IMG/VR virus record: IMGVR_UViG_3300035204_000266
Coordinates: 1-21,513 of that record
Direction: 5' to 3' (one strand)
Length of the DNA stretch: 21,513 bases
Source of the DNA: a virus
The notes under the pieces are model-generated. The model saw nothing but the letters and a program-made list of their open reading frames with translations. It ran no database searches and had not been told where the DNA came from. Shown one piece after another: positions 1 through 7,004 of this stretch; positions within the stretch are counted from its first letter, which is position 1, and every line of letters starts with the position of its first letter. The translations under genes were made by a program, and so were the position numbers.

Positions 1-640
1 TCGCTCCACTCGTAATGATGGCCGCAGCGTCATCGGCCTTAATGTCCCCGGTTACATCTCCTGTCACGTCGCCTGTCACGTCGCCTGTTACGTCTCCTGT
101 CACGTCGCCTGTTACGTCTCCTGTCAGATTGCCAGTGACGTTTCCGGTCACGTTGCCTGTCAAGGCTCCTGTCACGTCTCCTGTCACTCCGCCAGTGGCC
201 GTGATTACCCCAGTAACATCAAGCGTCCCTGCGATGGCGGTATTGCCAGTGGTGTCGGCAACCGTAAACTTATCAGTGTCGCAGGTAATTCCACCGTCAG
301 CAGTAAGCGCACCCGTCACCGTGACAGCACCAGTGAGAGTAGATACCCCGGTGACATCAAGTGTCCCTGCGATAGTGGTATTTCCGGTGGTGTCAGCGAC
401 AATAAACTTATCAGTGTCGCAGGTAATTCCACCGTCAGCTTTAAGGGTATCAGTAAGGGTTGAAACTCCATTCACAGCAAACGTCCCCGTTGAGGATATG
501 CCACCGCTGGACAGTTTTAGGGCGGAATTTGTCGCGTCACCGTCCTGTATGGTGCGAAGCTCCCCGTCTATACCCCCGGAATCAACCTTCAATAGAAGGC
601 CGAATGTTGATTGGACTGTTTCTCCTGATAGTGTTGCCAT
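1..640 (-). CDS. Repetitive tail fibre-like protein, 3' end missing
   Basis: The reading frame starts at ATG 640 (MATLSGETVQSTFGLLLKVD) and is open to the left edge, so the C-terminus is outside the window. After a short N-terminal segment with the phage-typical RTIQDGDATNSALKLS, a module of about 32 residues (ADGGITCDTDKF.VADTTGNT.IAGTLDVTGV) occurs twice. A run of DVTG/NVTG tetrapeptides follows. Such low-complexity beta-rich repeats are common in shafts of tail fibres and receptor-binding proteins of marine and freshwater phages. It lies directly downstream of the 645-1457 gene, 4 nt away, at the far end of the late operon seen here. The fold and the receptor cannot be read from sequence. 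A neck or structural role other than fibre is possible. Confidence 0.72.
   Translation of the reverse strand, partial: MATLSGETVQSTFGLLLKVDSGGIDGELRTIQDGDATNSALKLSSGGISSTGTFAVNGVSTLTDTLKADGGITCDTDKFIVADTTGNTTIAGTLDVTGVSTLTGAVTVTGALTADGGITCDTDKFTVADTTGNTAIAGTLDVTGVITATGGVTGDVTGALTGNVTGNVTGNLTGDVTGDVTGDVTGDVTGDVTGDVTGDIKADDAAAIITSGA
51..206 (-). repeat. 12-bp tandem repeat encoding DVTG units
   Basis: About thirteen consecutive 12-nt units lie in phase, for example GTCACGTCGCCT and GTTACGTCTCCT on the plus strand. They encode Asp-Val-Thr-Gly and close variants in the partial fibre gene. The units from 51 to about 134 are nearly identical, while those to the right are more diverged. Three similar units occur in the other fibre gene at 4729-4764. 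The repeat could change copy number by slippage or recombination. Confidence 0.85.
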
Positions 641-644
641 GTCC

Positions 645-1457
645 CTACTTTTTTTCTAGTGCTTTCCTGATTTCCCTGTTCTTCCTGCTGTCTTTCAGAT
701 GCCTGTTCAACTTAGCATTCATAGACTTCTTGCCCTCATCTTCCTTCCCCTCGGCTTTTTGCTTCTCTTTTTTTATCTTCTCTCTTATCTCAGCTATGTC
801 CGGGGGGAACAGCCTCGCCGCAGGGTGGAAGGGGGGCCAATGCGTTTCGTGAATATCATCGTTCGCCTGATTTGCCAAAGCTAGGATAGTCCCACCCCTT
901 ACATTTGCCTTAGTAAGTTTTAATCCTACCTCTTCAAGTCTGAGTTTGGCTTGTTTTTCGGCCTGATTCCATTGATCCACCCCGTACTTCCACGGAAAGT
1001 GATCAATAACAACATTATCTCTATTCAACCCTTCAATTTCCCAATCTTCGTAATTGGGTTCTGCGCCATACTCCCCTTTTATCTCCCTCCCATGTTTCCT
1101 CTTCCAAGTCACATCAGGCATCTCGGTTCCCGGGAAAGGGATTTCACGAGCCTGTAGCATGGGCGGGGGAATCTGCCCGAATAGAGAGCGTTTACCGCTC
1201 TCCATCGCTTTGTACTCACGCTTCGCCCAATCTTCAAACCCCTCCTCGTCAACACCAATACCGCTAGGTGCCGATGGGCCGAGCCTCGCCCACCCCCACT
1301 CCTTCTCCTTGTCAGGTGGGCCGAAATCCCAACTAAAGGCATTTTTGTCAATGGTGGGTTTGGGTCGGTAGAAATACTTAGGCTTTTTACCTTGCGGGGG
1401 TTTCCCCGGTAGTGACCTCAAGTCCTTCGCTTGTTCGCGTGTTAATTCGATAGCCAT
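645..1457 (-). CDS. Hypothetical late protein, 270 aa, charged C-terminus
   Basis: I do not recognise this protein. It begins MAIELTREQAKDLRSLPG and is rich in Pro, Trp and charged residues. It has aromatic-rich segments in the middle (around WKRKHGREIKGEYGAEPNYEDWEIEG). The last 60 residues or so are a strongly basic and acidic Lys/Glu stretch likely to form a helix or coiled coil. No signal peptide or membrane segment is visible. The start lies 1 nt after the stop of the lipoprotein gene and the stop lies 4 nt before the fibre gene, so it belongs to the late operon. A structural or internal virion protein is possible, but nothing in the sequence proves it. Confidence 0.75.
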   Translation of the reverse strand: MAIELTREQAKDLRSLPGKPPQGKKPKYFYRPKPTIDKNAFSWDFGPPDKEKEWGWARLGPSAPSGIGVDEEGFEDWAKREYKAMESGKRSLFGQIPPPMLQAREIPFPGTEMPDVTWKRKHGREIKGEYGAEPNYEDWEIEGLNRDNVVIDHFPWKYGVDQWNQAEKQAKLRLEEVGLKLTKANVRGGTILALANQANDDIHETHWPPFHPAARLFPPDIAEIREKIKKEKQKAEGKEDEGKKSMNAKLNRHLKDSRKNREIRKALEKK

Positions 1458-1458
1458 C

Positions 1459-1665
1459 TTAATTATCCTCCAGCCGTTGCTCTAGTTGGTTAATGTACTT
1501 TCCTAAATCCCTTATCAAGGCCGCTCCCTCATCCGTTGCTGTCGCGTCCTCCATCCCCTGCGGATTCCTCGCCGCTATCTCGGAGAAGCCGTTCAGCTTC
1601 ACTGTCAAGCAACCGTTGCTCGCGACGAGCGCGAGCAGCAGCAATAAGGGCATCCACCTCTTCAT
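1459..1665 (-). CDS. Small lipoprotein, outer-membrane spanin (Rz1-like) candidate
   Basis: This 68-residue product starts MKRW followed by a leucine-rich hydrophobic stretch and ends the signal region at VASNGC, a plausible lipobox with Cys19 as the lipidated residue. The mature part is short, with a helix-prone C-terminus (LIRDLGKYINQLEQRLEDN). Rz1-type outer-membrane spanins have this form and are typically nested in, or overlap, the inner spanin gene in another frame. Here the gene overlaps the 3' half of the 1529-1780 gene by 137 nt. It follows two holin-like genes, which fits lysis. The role is inferred from position and lipobox, not from sequence similarity. Confidence 0.65.
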   Translation of the reverse strand: MKRWMPLLLLLALVASNGCLTVKLNGFSEIAARNPQGMEDATATDEGAALIRDLGKYINQLEQRLEDN

Positions 1666-1780
1666 CCTTGTTATCTTTCCGTTGCTGCGCGGCCATCGCC
1701 GTGCCTACGTCCATCAAGCCCTCCAGCGCATCCACAATGCGCGGGATGGCTTTCATGGCTGCGACGAATTCTGTTATCAT
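1529..1780 (-). CDS. Lysis-cassette protein overlapping the lipoprotein gene
   Basis: This 83-residue protein starts with an ATGA overlap on the stop of the preceding holin-like gene. Its N-terminal half (MITEFVAAMKAIPRIVDALEGLMDVGTA) is amphipathic rather than a clear membrane span. The C-terminal half is a charged helix (ARARREQRLLDSEAERLLRDSGEE). It occupies the place of an inner-membrane spanin: it is upstream of and overlaps the Rz1-like gene in another frame. However, an Rz-type protein should carry an N-terminal transmembrane anchor, which I cannot see. It may be a diverged spanin partner, a small holin or antiholin, or an unrelated protein. The tight coupling and the overlap argue that it is real. 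Confidence 0.6.
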   Translation of the reverse strand: MITEFVAAMKAIPRIVDALEGLMDVGTAMAAQQRKDNKDEEVDALIAAARARREQRLLDSEAERLLRDSGEESAGDGGRDSNG

Positions 1781-1989
1781 TTATCATCGCTCGCTTCAGC
1801 CCCTGATGCCTTTGCTGCTCCCCGGCTGTGGGAGTACCCGAAGCTCGCCAATGCGGCTGCAATGAAAGCTACTGCCTTCTCAGCACCAGAAACTCCTTCC
1901 GGCGTAATTACACCGGAGGCGTACAGGATGCCGCAAATCGTTGCGGCGGTTGCTAACCAGAACTCAGTTGTTTTGTATCCGCTCTTCAT
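1777..1989 (-). CDS. Holin-like small membrane protein
   Basis: This 70-residue protein starts MKSGYKTTEFWLATAATICGILYASGVI, a pattern I know from small phage holin-type proteins, followed by a second hydrophobic segment (AVAFIAAALASFGYSHSRG). The tail is short, hydrophilic and Ala/Ser/Asp-rich. Two membrane spans, small size and a location just before the spanin-like pair support a holin role: forming inner-membrane lesions at lysis time. The start overlaps the preceding stop as TAATG, so translation is probably coupled. An antiholin role cannot be excluded because the upstream neighbour is also a small membrane protein. Confidence 0.75.
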   Translation of the reverse strand: MKSGYKTTEFWLATAATICGILYASGVITPEGVSGAEKAVAFIAAALASFGYSHSRGAAKASGAEASDDK

Positions 1990-2153
1990 TATTCTTTATC
2001 TTTTATTAGGTTTCTTATTTTCAGGATAATGTAAAGCAGGGAGGCTGCGCTAATTGACACCTTGAGAATCGTATCAATCTCAAGTAGCCAGTTGCCCAAC
2101 CCGCCTGCAGAGGCGAAAGCCACCTTTATATCATCCAAGTCTATTAGTTTCAT
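1989..2153 (-). CDS. Small single-span membrane protein, holin or antiholin candidate
   Basis: From ATG 2153 this gene gives 54 residues starting MKLIDLDDIKVAFASAGG. That start is 1 nt after the stop of the upstream gene, and I prefer it to an in-frame start further upstream that would overlap that gene. The C-terminal half (ILKVSISAASLLYIILKIRNLIKDKE) contains one likely membrane span ending in basic residues. It sits next to the two-span holin-like gene and overlaps it by TAATG. Pairs of small membrane proteins at this place often act as holin and antiholin. The division of labour is inference. Confidence 0.65.
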   Translation of the reverse strand: MKLIDLDDIKVAFASAGGLGNWLLEIDTILKVSISAASLLYIILKIRNLIKDKE

Positions 2154-2154
2154 T

Positions 2155-2592
2155 TCATCCACCCGGAGCATCCGTAAATATATGTTCTGCTGGTTCTACC
2201 TCAACCCAACTAACGCTTCCCTCGTCCCAGCCAAAAGTCAAATCAGGGTCATCGGGAACCTCAACAGGGGGTTTCCATTGGGCAGAATCTTCGTCCAACA
2301 CCCATGATGGATAAGGCTTGCGTGGAACGAATACCCCGTCTGTCCCTATGTCCGGGTAATAGGTGTGGCCTATCCCAGCATAACGAAACCTCAATGGAGT
2401 CCCTCCCTTTAGATGAACCCCTTCACGGGTGTTGTAACTTGTCTGCACCCATGTTCCGCCATGCATTCTTTCCATAGCAGCAACGCCTTTCTCCGAAGAC
2501 TCATTGCCGTCATCATCAAGCAGTGCAGCATTGTTCAGACAATGAACCGCTACTACCTCATTCTCGTCGTTAATTTTCGCAAAATGTGCCAT
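2155..2592 (-). CDS. Tail-associated protein of the MAHFAK type
   Basis: This is a 145-residue protein beginning MAHFAKINDENEVVAVHCLNN. I place the start at ATG 2592, 1 nt after the stop of the glycine-rich gene. A longer in-frame extension would run into that gene. The end of the protein has the pattern YAGIGHTYYPDIGTDGVFVPRKPYPSWVLDE..AQWKPPVEVPDD. Proteins with this opening and this G.Y....D.F...KP.PSW.L.E....W..P...P.D ending are frequent near tail fibre genes in cyanophages and other aquatic phages. Their exact function is not established to my knowledge. Its place between the adhesin-like gene and the lysis genes agrees with a virion or tail role. Confidence 0.75.
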   Translation of the reverse strand: MAHFAKINDENEVVAVHCLNNAALLDDDGNESSEKGVAAMERMHGGTWVQTSYNTREGVHLKGGTPLRFRYAGIGHTYYPDIGTDGVFVPRKPYPSWVLDEDSAQWKPPVEVPDDPDLTFGWDEGSVSWVEVEPAEHIFTDAPGG

Positions 2593-2593
2593 G

Positions 2594-3409
2594 TTAGCTC
2601 GAAGCCCACACCATTGTGCCATCACCTGTCCACCTGTAGATGTAATAACCACCCGCACTCAGGTCGTCTGGAGCGGTGGTGTCATCCCAAGTCGGCTCAG
2701 ACAGGCCAGAGCTTGAATATTTAATAATTACCACTCCGCTCCCTCCGCTATCGCCAGTGGGGTATCCGCCTTGGCCACCATCTCCCGTGTTATCATCCCC
2801 GGCCCCGTCTCCTGACCCGCCCGTTGCGTATGTGGTTGCTGATCCCGATATGCTGTTGGATGTTCCCGGCCCTGCGCTCCAATAATTAGGGGAGCCAGCA
2901 TCACCACTGCTACCCCCACCACCGCCGTAGCCACCACTCCACGGAGGGTCGGAGGTAGAGTTATACACTGCTCCGTCATAGCCTTCTACCGGGGTATATC
3001 CTCCATCGTTTCCAGAGCCGGGGTCTTGATCAACAGGAGAACCATGACACCCCCCACCTCCACTGCCGCCGGAAGCGGCATCGTTTCCCGTGTAGGCGGT
3101 TTTCCGCGCCCCGTAACCCCCGCCAGTTGCTGAATACCATAGTGTGTCGGGGCCGATAACTGCAGAATCAGACCCGCTTGTATTGTCAGCCCCCCCTGCT
3201 CCAACTGTTATTTGGTAACTACCAACACCATCATTCGATATTCCGCTAAACATCCGATAACCTCCTGCCCCACCGCAACCACCCCATCTCACCCCGGTTT
3301 GCCCATCACCACCACCACCACCACCAGCAACAATAAGCAGGTCAAACGTCGATGGCATTGAGCCGCCGGAAGCAGCAGCAAAGCGATATGGATTGATAAT
3401 GTAACTCAT
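2594..3409 (-). CDS. Glycine-rich tail adhesin-like protein
   Basis: This 271-residue protein opens MSYIINPYRFAAA, an N-terminal signature I associate with phage tail proteins. A long Gly-rich body (about residues 27-215) follows, with repeated GGGG, GGYGGGGG and GGSGDG blocks separated by aromatic-containing turns. It ends with a compact segment rich in Trp and Tyr (GGYYIYRWTGDGTMVWASS). Glycine-rich blocks of this kind build the polyglycine type II core of the T-even gp38-type adhesin, where the loops between blocks contact the host receptor. A receptor-binding role is therefore a reasonable inference, not a demonstrated homology. It follows the long fibre gene by 1 nt. Confidence 0.75.
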   Translation of the reverse strand: MSYIINPYRFAAASGGSMPSTFDLLIVAGGGGGGDGQTGVRWGGCGGAGGYRMFSGISNDGVGSYQITVGAGGADNTSGSDSAVIGPDTLWYSATGGGYGARKTAYTGNDAASGGSGGGGCHGSPVDQDPGSGNDGGYTPVEGYDGAVYNSTSDPPWSGGYGGGGGSSGDAGSPNYWSAGPGTSNSISGSATTYATGGSGDGAGDDNTGDGGQGGYPTGDSGGSGVVIIKYSSSGLSEPTWDDTTAPDDLSAGGYYIYRWTGDGTMVWASS

Positions 3410-3410
3410 C

Positions 3411-5219
3411 TTATTTAGTACCGATCAACCAAATCTTTAAGCCTGTAGCATCTGAGGTTTCGTTAATATCCACCATGATGAAGCTGTTCTCGGCTAGTGA
3501 AGTCACAGCCAGCGAGGTGTTGGTTCCGTAATAGTCTAGCTCATCTATATTAAGATCACCACCACTGAACACGGTAGCCCCTGCATTCGTTGGGTCATCC
3601 TCGTGGTAGCGCACATCAATATTCACACCCGCAACACCTGTGTCAGCCCCACTCAAGGATGCTTTCACCTCGGTTAAGGTCATAGCTTCGGGGATCATAA
3701 ACGTTGCCTTATTGTCTCCCGCCTCCAGTGCAGTCGTCTCATCGGAACACGCAATCCCGATCTCAACTGGTAGAGTTCCTCCGAGTGTAAGGTTTCCCGA
3801 ACCCGTAACGGTTCCGGTTAAAGTTAAGCCATTGACTGTTCCGGTTCCGCCCACACTGGTTACAGTGCCAGTGTACTCGTCAGTGGATGCTATGGTTATA
3901 GAGTTTGCTGCATTGGTAACCGAAACATTTGTTCCTGCTGTAATGGTAGCAGCAGCAGGGCCGTCTGCTCCGCCTACTATAATCTGACCGTCAGTGGTTA
4001 GCGCAACTGCGCCTATTGCGTCTGTTCCTGTGTCTTGTGAAATCAGAACCGCCTTGTCAGTTAATGAGGTAGCCCCTGTGCCTCCTTGAGCCACTGTTAA
4101 TGCTGTGGTTAATCCGGTTAGCTCAGTGATGTCACCGTTTGCTCCCGAAGCAGCTTTGGCATTCCATGTGGCTGCACTAGCTATATATCCATCCGCTACT
4201 GCCGTGCCTTCCCAAGTTCCCGTGGCCACTGTTCCAGTTGTAACCAGTGAGCTGTCTCCGGGGTAAGCTGTTGCATCAGATAAATCAAAAGCCGGAGTCG
4301 CGTCAGAAGCTCCGAGAGCAACACTTACCCCGCCGTAACTCACTGAAGAATTGGTTAAGGCAGCATTCGCTATCCCCGAAAGGCCGAGCGTAATCGTTCC
4401 GCTGGTCGTGATAGGGGAGCCGGAGTCAACGTCGATACCGTCTGTGCCTGTTATGGCTACGCTGGTAACTGTTCCACTTCCCGATGCCGGAGCTTCCCAC
4501 GCCATATCACCATCGGTATTCTGAATGGTCAAGACGTGTCCATCCGTTGTGCCAGCAGCAAGTGCCGCTGGATCACCACTCGCATCACCATAAATAATCT
4601 TGCCCCTAGCCAATCCGGCCATCTTTGCCAAAGTAACGGCATTGTCGGCTATTGTGGTTGCGTTACTGCCCGAACTAGTCACATCACCCGTAAGGTTGGC
4701 ATTTGTGGTTACAGTGTCAGCATTCCCTGTCACGTTTCCGGTTACGTTTCCTGTAACACTCCCGTCCTTCAGGAGAACGCTATCAATGGTCACTCCCGCA
4801 GCCGAAGTTGTCTCGGAAATTGTATCGGTCTTAATGGAGTCTCCGGCAGTTACCTCAATATCCGTCCCCCCGGTAGAATTGCCAACAGCCAGAACCTCAG
4901 AAAGTGTGTCCGCCGTATCAACCTGAGCGTCCACATACGCCTTAATGCTCTCGGAGGTTGCAACCGTGGTACTGCTCGCTGTGCCGAATGAGTCGTCATC
5001 CAGCACCGCTGTGCCTGATACCCCCGTATTGATAACCGGACTCGTAAGTGTCTTGTTCGTTAGGGTTTGAGTTGATGCCAGAATCAGGTCAGTGACAGAG
5101 ACTTTCTTGGACTGCCCGCTGGCTGATACGTCTTTATCGCTAACATCAACTATCGGCAGAACATCCGCTCCTGCCGGATCGGTCAGTGGAGTTAGTTCAG
5201 TGATTTTCTCGTTAGCCAT
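3411..5219 (-). CDS. Tail fibre protein with beta-repeat shaft and C-terminal binding domain
   Basis: This is a 602-residue protein. The N-terminus (ANEKITELTPLTDPAGADVLPIVD...TQTLTNKTLTSPVIN) is a widespread phage fibre opening. The middle is a Thr/Gly/Val-rich repeat shaft, including a short VTGN repeat near residues 150-165. The last 120 residues or so, from about EIGIACSDETTALEAGDNKATFMIPEAMTLTEVKASLSG to ATGLKIWLIGTK, match a C-terminal beta-sandwich module that I recognise from many aquatic phage fibres and that probably carries receptor contacts. It starts 1 nt before an upstream stop and ends just before the glycine-rich gene. The domain assignment is from memory of the family. Confidence 0.85.
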   Translation of the reverse strand: MANEKITELTPLTDPAGADVLPIVDVSDKDVSASGQSKKVSVTDLILASTQTLTNKTLTSPVINTGVSGTAVLDDDSFGTASSTTVATSESIKAYVDAQVDTADTLSEVLAVGNSTGGTDIEVTAGDSIKTDTISETTSAAGVTIDSVLLKDGSVTGNVTGNVTGNADTVTTNANLTGDVTSSGSNATTIADNAVTLAKMAGLARGKIIYGDASGDPAALAAGTTDGHVLTIQNTDGDMAWEAPASGSGTVTSVAITGTDGIDVDSGSPITTSGTITLGLSGIANAALTNSSVSYGGVSVALGASDATPAFDLSDATAYPGDSSLVTTGTVATGTWEGTAVADGYIASAATWNAKAASGANGDITELTGLTTALTVAQGGTGATSLTDKAVLISQDTGTDAIGAVALTTDGQIIVGGADGPAAATITAGTNVSVTNAANSITIASTDEYTGTVTSVGGTGTVNGLTLTGTVTGSGNLTLGGTLPVEIGIACSDETTALEAGDNKATFMIPEAMTLTEVKASLSGADTGVAGVNIDVRYHEDDPTNAGATVFSGGDLNIDELDYYGTNTSLAVTSLAENSFIMVDINETSDATGLKIWLIGTK

Positions 5220-5489
5220 CTAAAACTCCCATGCTTTTTTGATCTGTTTAGTGGAGAAGGGTGACTTCTTCAGGAACCGGGAACCCTTCTCACATTCCAG
5301 CTTGTAGTACCCATCCCTGACCTGCTCTTTTTGCGAAGGGATACCAACCGCTCGCCCTGTCATGGCGAAGCTCTCCGGGGCGTTGCTCCTGTGATACTCA
5401 ACCCCATCAACGTCAACAGTCTCGCACCCCTTCGGTACGAGCCTCTCAATGGTGTCGCCGCTGCCGTTCTCGAACGTGAAGAGAGGCAT
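5220..5489 (-). CDS. Hypothetical late protein, 89 aa
   Basis: I do not recognise this protein with confidence. It begins MPLFTFENGSGDTIERLVPKGCETVDVDGVEYHR, which recalls the opening of small FmdB-type zinc-ribbon proteins, but the expected Cys pairs are absent: only two well-separated Cys are present. The C-terminus is basic (KKSPFSTKQIKKAWEF). It overlaps the preceding gene by TAATG and its stop is directly followed by the fibre gene. A head-completion or tail-connector role would fit its position between capsid and fibre genes, but that is only position. Confidence 0.7.
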   Translation of the reverse strand: MPLFTFENGSGDTIERLVPKGCETVDVDGVEYHRSNAPESFAMTGRAVGIPSQKEQVRDGYYKLECEKGSRFLKKSPFSTKQIKKAWEF

Positions 5490-5779
5490 TACAGCCCCAT
5501 CTCCTCGTCCTTAGCCGCTGCCGCTGACAGAAGATCAGCTTCCATGCCAGCCATCTCATCCGCCTCAGCAGCCGCTTCATCAAGTTCAACAGCTTCTTCA
5601 ACATACTCGATAGGCTGGCCGCCAGCGGCTGTAAGTTCAACGTGTGCTGTCCCGTCCTCGTTGACTGCAACAACTTCACCTTCAACCGTTTCGAGGACTA
5701 CAACATCCCCAACCCCCGGAGCTACTTCCGCACCGTCTTCCAGTTCGGACGCCAATGCGTCCAATGGTAATCTAATCAT
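5489..5779 (-). CDS. Hypothetical acidic late protein, 96 aa
   Basis: I place the start at ATG 5779 (MIRLPLDALASELEDGAEVAPGVGDVVVLETVEGEVVAV). An AAGG ribosome binding site lies 7 nt upstream, and a longer ATG at 5878 would put a strong stem-loop inside the coding region and lacks a good binding site. The product is very acidic, with a beta-rich N-terminal part (GDVVVLETVEGEVVAVNEDGTAHVEL) and an Ala/Glu-rich helical C-terminus. Small acidic proteins just after the capsid gene can be head decoration or completion proteins, but I do not recognise a family. Its stop overlaps the next start. Confidence 0.68.
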   Translation of the reverse strand: MIRLPLDALASELEDGAEVAPGVGDVVVLETVEGEVVAVNEDGTAHVELTAAGGQPIEYVEEAVELDEAAAEADEMAGMEADLLSAAAAKDEEMGL

Positions 5780-5813
5780 CTCGCAACCTTGTTTGTCTTG
5801 TTTATCAGAATGA

Positions 5814-5844
5814 CCGTGAGAGGGGGGCTTGCCCCCTCCCACGG
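5814..5844 (-). promoter_or_regulatory. Strong intercistronic stem-loop after the capsid gene
   Basis: CCGTG at 5814-5818 pairs with CACGG at 5840-5844. After one mismatch, a GC-rich 7-bp stem (5820-5826 with 5832-5838) closes a 5-nt loop. It lies between the capsid stop and the preferred start of the next gene. No T run follows on the minus strand, so it is more likely an mRNA stabiliser or a partial terminator that raises capsid mRNA relative to downstream genes than a full intrinsic terminator. Confidence 0.6.
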
Positions 5845-5892
5845 ATATAATAAGGGTTAATCCACCTTTAGGTTTCATAACTTGTTTAGCTC

Positions 5893-6984
5893 TTACGCAG
5901 TCGAAGCTGTGCGGCTTCGCATTACAACGTAGTAGTCACAGTTCTGCCTCAAGGCAGTCCAAAAACACTTAAAACCAGCGGTAATCGTGAGGTTAAGAGG
6001 ATCGCTCTTATCCGGTGAATCCGTGATTATAATTTTCGGACTGAATGGTGACTGACTGCTCAACTCCGGTATGCCATAGGCTCCTTCTCCCAAGAAGAGC
6101 GATGCGTGAACGCTCTTATCAACAGCAGTGCCGCCACCATCAGATGTGTCATAGATATATCTATCCGCATCGACTGCGGGGCTGGAGGCTGCACCCGTAA
6201 TGAATGAGTTGGTCGTCATTATGAAGCGTGCGCCGTATAGTCGCCCGACTTCACCTTTATACAACTCTTCTACATTGCTGTATTGAGCTGCATTCACCCA
6301 TGTCGTGTCCTTCATTACGTCACTCAAGACTTGAGGACTTGCAACACAAGCGTACATACCGCCCTTTGTTGGCTGCGCCCGATTAACCTTGAGCTTTGTT
6401 ACAGCATCAAGAATCGCACTCGCACTTAGCGTGGAGTCCGCTGGTGTCGCACCAGCAAAGAACGTGCTGTAATCGGAAGTACCGTCAGCATACATTTCAG
6501 TGATGGTGTCACTATTGTCGAGAGGAGAACCCTCAACAGCAGTGCCGCCAGACTGTGCGCCTTCGCCCACATCGGAACCAACCAATATGTTGCGAGTGAT
6601 GTTATCCATGTCCAGTGCTGCGTCCTGCCCGTTGATCTTGACACTCTGTTGCAGCGAATTAAATAAGTCCGTTGCGTTTAAGACGTCAGACAACTTAATC
6701 ACTTGGCCGCGCTGGATGAGGGTTTTTTCAACCTTCTCCAACGTAATAGCGCGTTCTCCGACAGAGCCAACAGTACCCTCAACGAGAGTATTTATTTCAG
6801 CCGCCGAAGGGGTGTCCCAACGAAACATGGTTATTGCTTTGTGGCCCGACTTCGCAGGAAGTGGGGCTTTCGATCCGAACTGATCCAGTACCAATGCTTG
6901 AACAGCGTAGGTCAGCAATTTCTTGCTGAAATAATTCTGATACTGGTAAGCCAGTGTGGTATCGGTAGTTACATTAACTGCCAT
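5893..6984 (-). CDS. Major capsid protein, N4-gp56 family
   Basis: This 363-residue protein opens MAVNVTTDTTLAYQYQNYFSKKLLTYAVQALVLDQFGSKAPLPAKSGHKAITMFRW and continues with TPSAAEINTLVEGTVG..ERAITLEKVEKTLIQRGQVIKLSDVLNATDLFNSL. This is the pattern of the N4-gp56 family of major capsid proteins, which form the icosahedral head. The length is close to that of other small members. A good ribosome binding site (GGAAGG) stands 8 nt before the start. It follows the scaffold gene and is followed by a stem-loop. The identification is by recognition of the family, not by a search. Confidence 0.87.
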   Translation of the reverse strand: MAVNVTTDTTLAYQYQNYFSKKLLTYAVQALVLDQFGSKAPLPAKSGHKAITMFRWDTPSAAEINTLVEGTVGSVGERAITLEKVEKTLIQRGQVIKLSDVLNATDLFNSLQQSVKINGQDAALDMDNITRNILVGSDVGEGAQSGGTAVEGSPLDNSDTITEMYADGTSDYSTFFAGATPADSTLSASAILDAVTKLKVNRAQPTKGGMYACVASPQVLSDVMKDTTWVNAAQYSNVEELYKGEVGRLYGARFIMTTNSFITGAASSPAVDADRYIYDTSDGGGTAVDKSVHASLFLGEGAYGIPELSSQSPFSPKIIITDSPDKSDPLNLTITAGFKCFWTALRQNCDYYVVMRSRTASTA

Positions 6985-7004
6985 AATTTACCTTCCGTCA
7001 GTTA

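Noticed and set aside
15-659. Plus-strand frame rich in SPVT repeats
   Set aside because: It is the antisense shadow of the DVTG repeat of the minus-strand fibre gene and runs against all left-arm genes.
645-1371. Plus-strand and alternative minus-strand frames over the 270-aa gene
   Set aside because: They overlap a coupled late gene completely and have no ribosome binding sites or recognisable sequence.
1671-1862. Minus-strand frame overlapping the holin-like and 83-aa genes
   Set aside because: Composition is random-looking, there is no coupling to neighbours, and both overlapped genes are better supported.
2728-3204. Extra minus-strand frames inside the glycine-rich gene
   Set aside because: They are out-of-frame readings of GC-rich glycine codons, without start signals.
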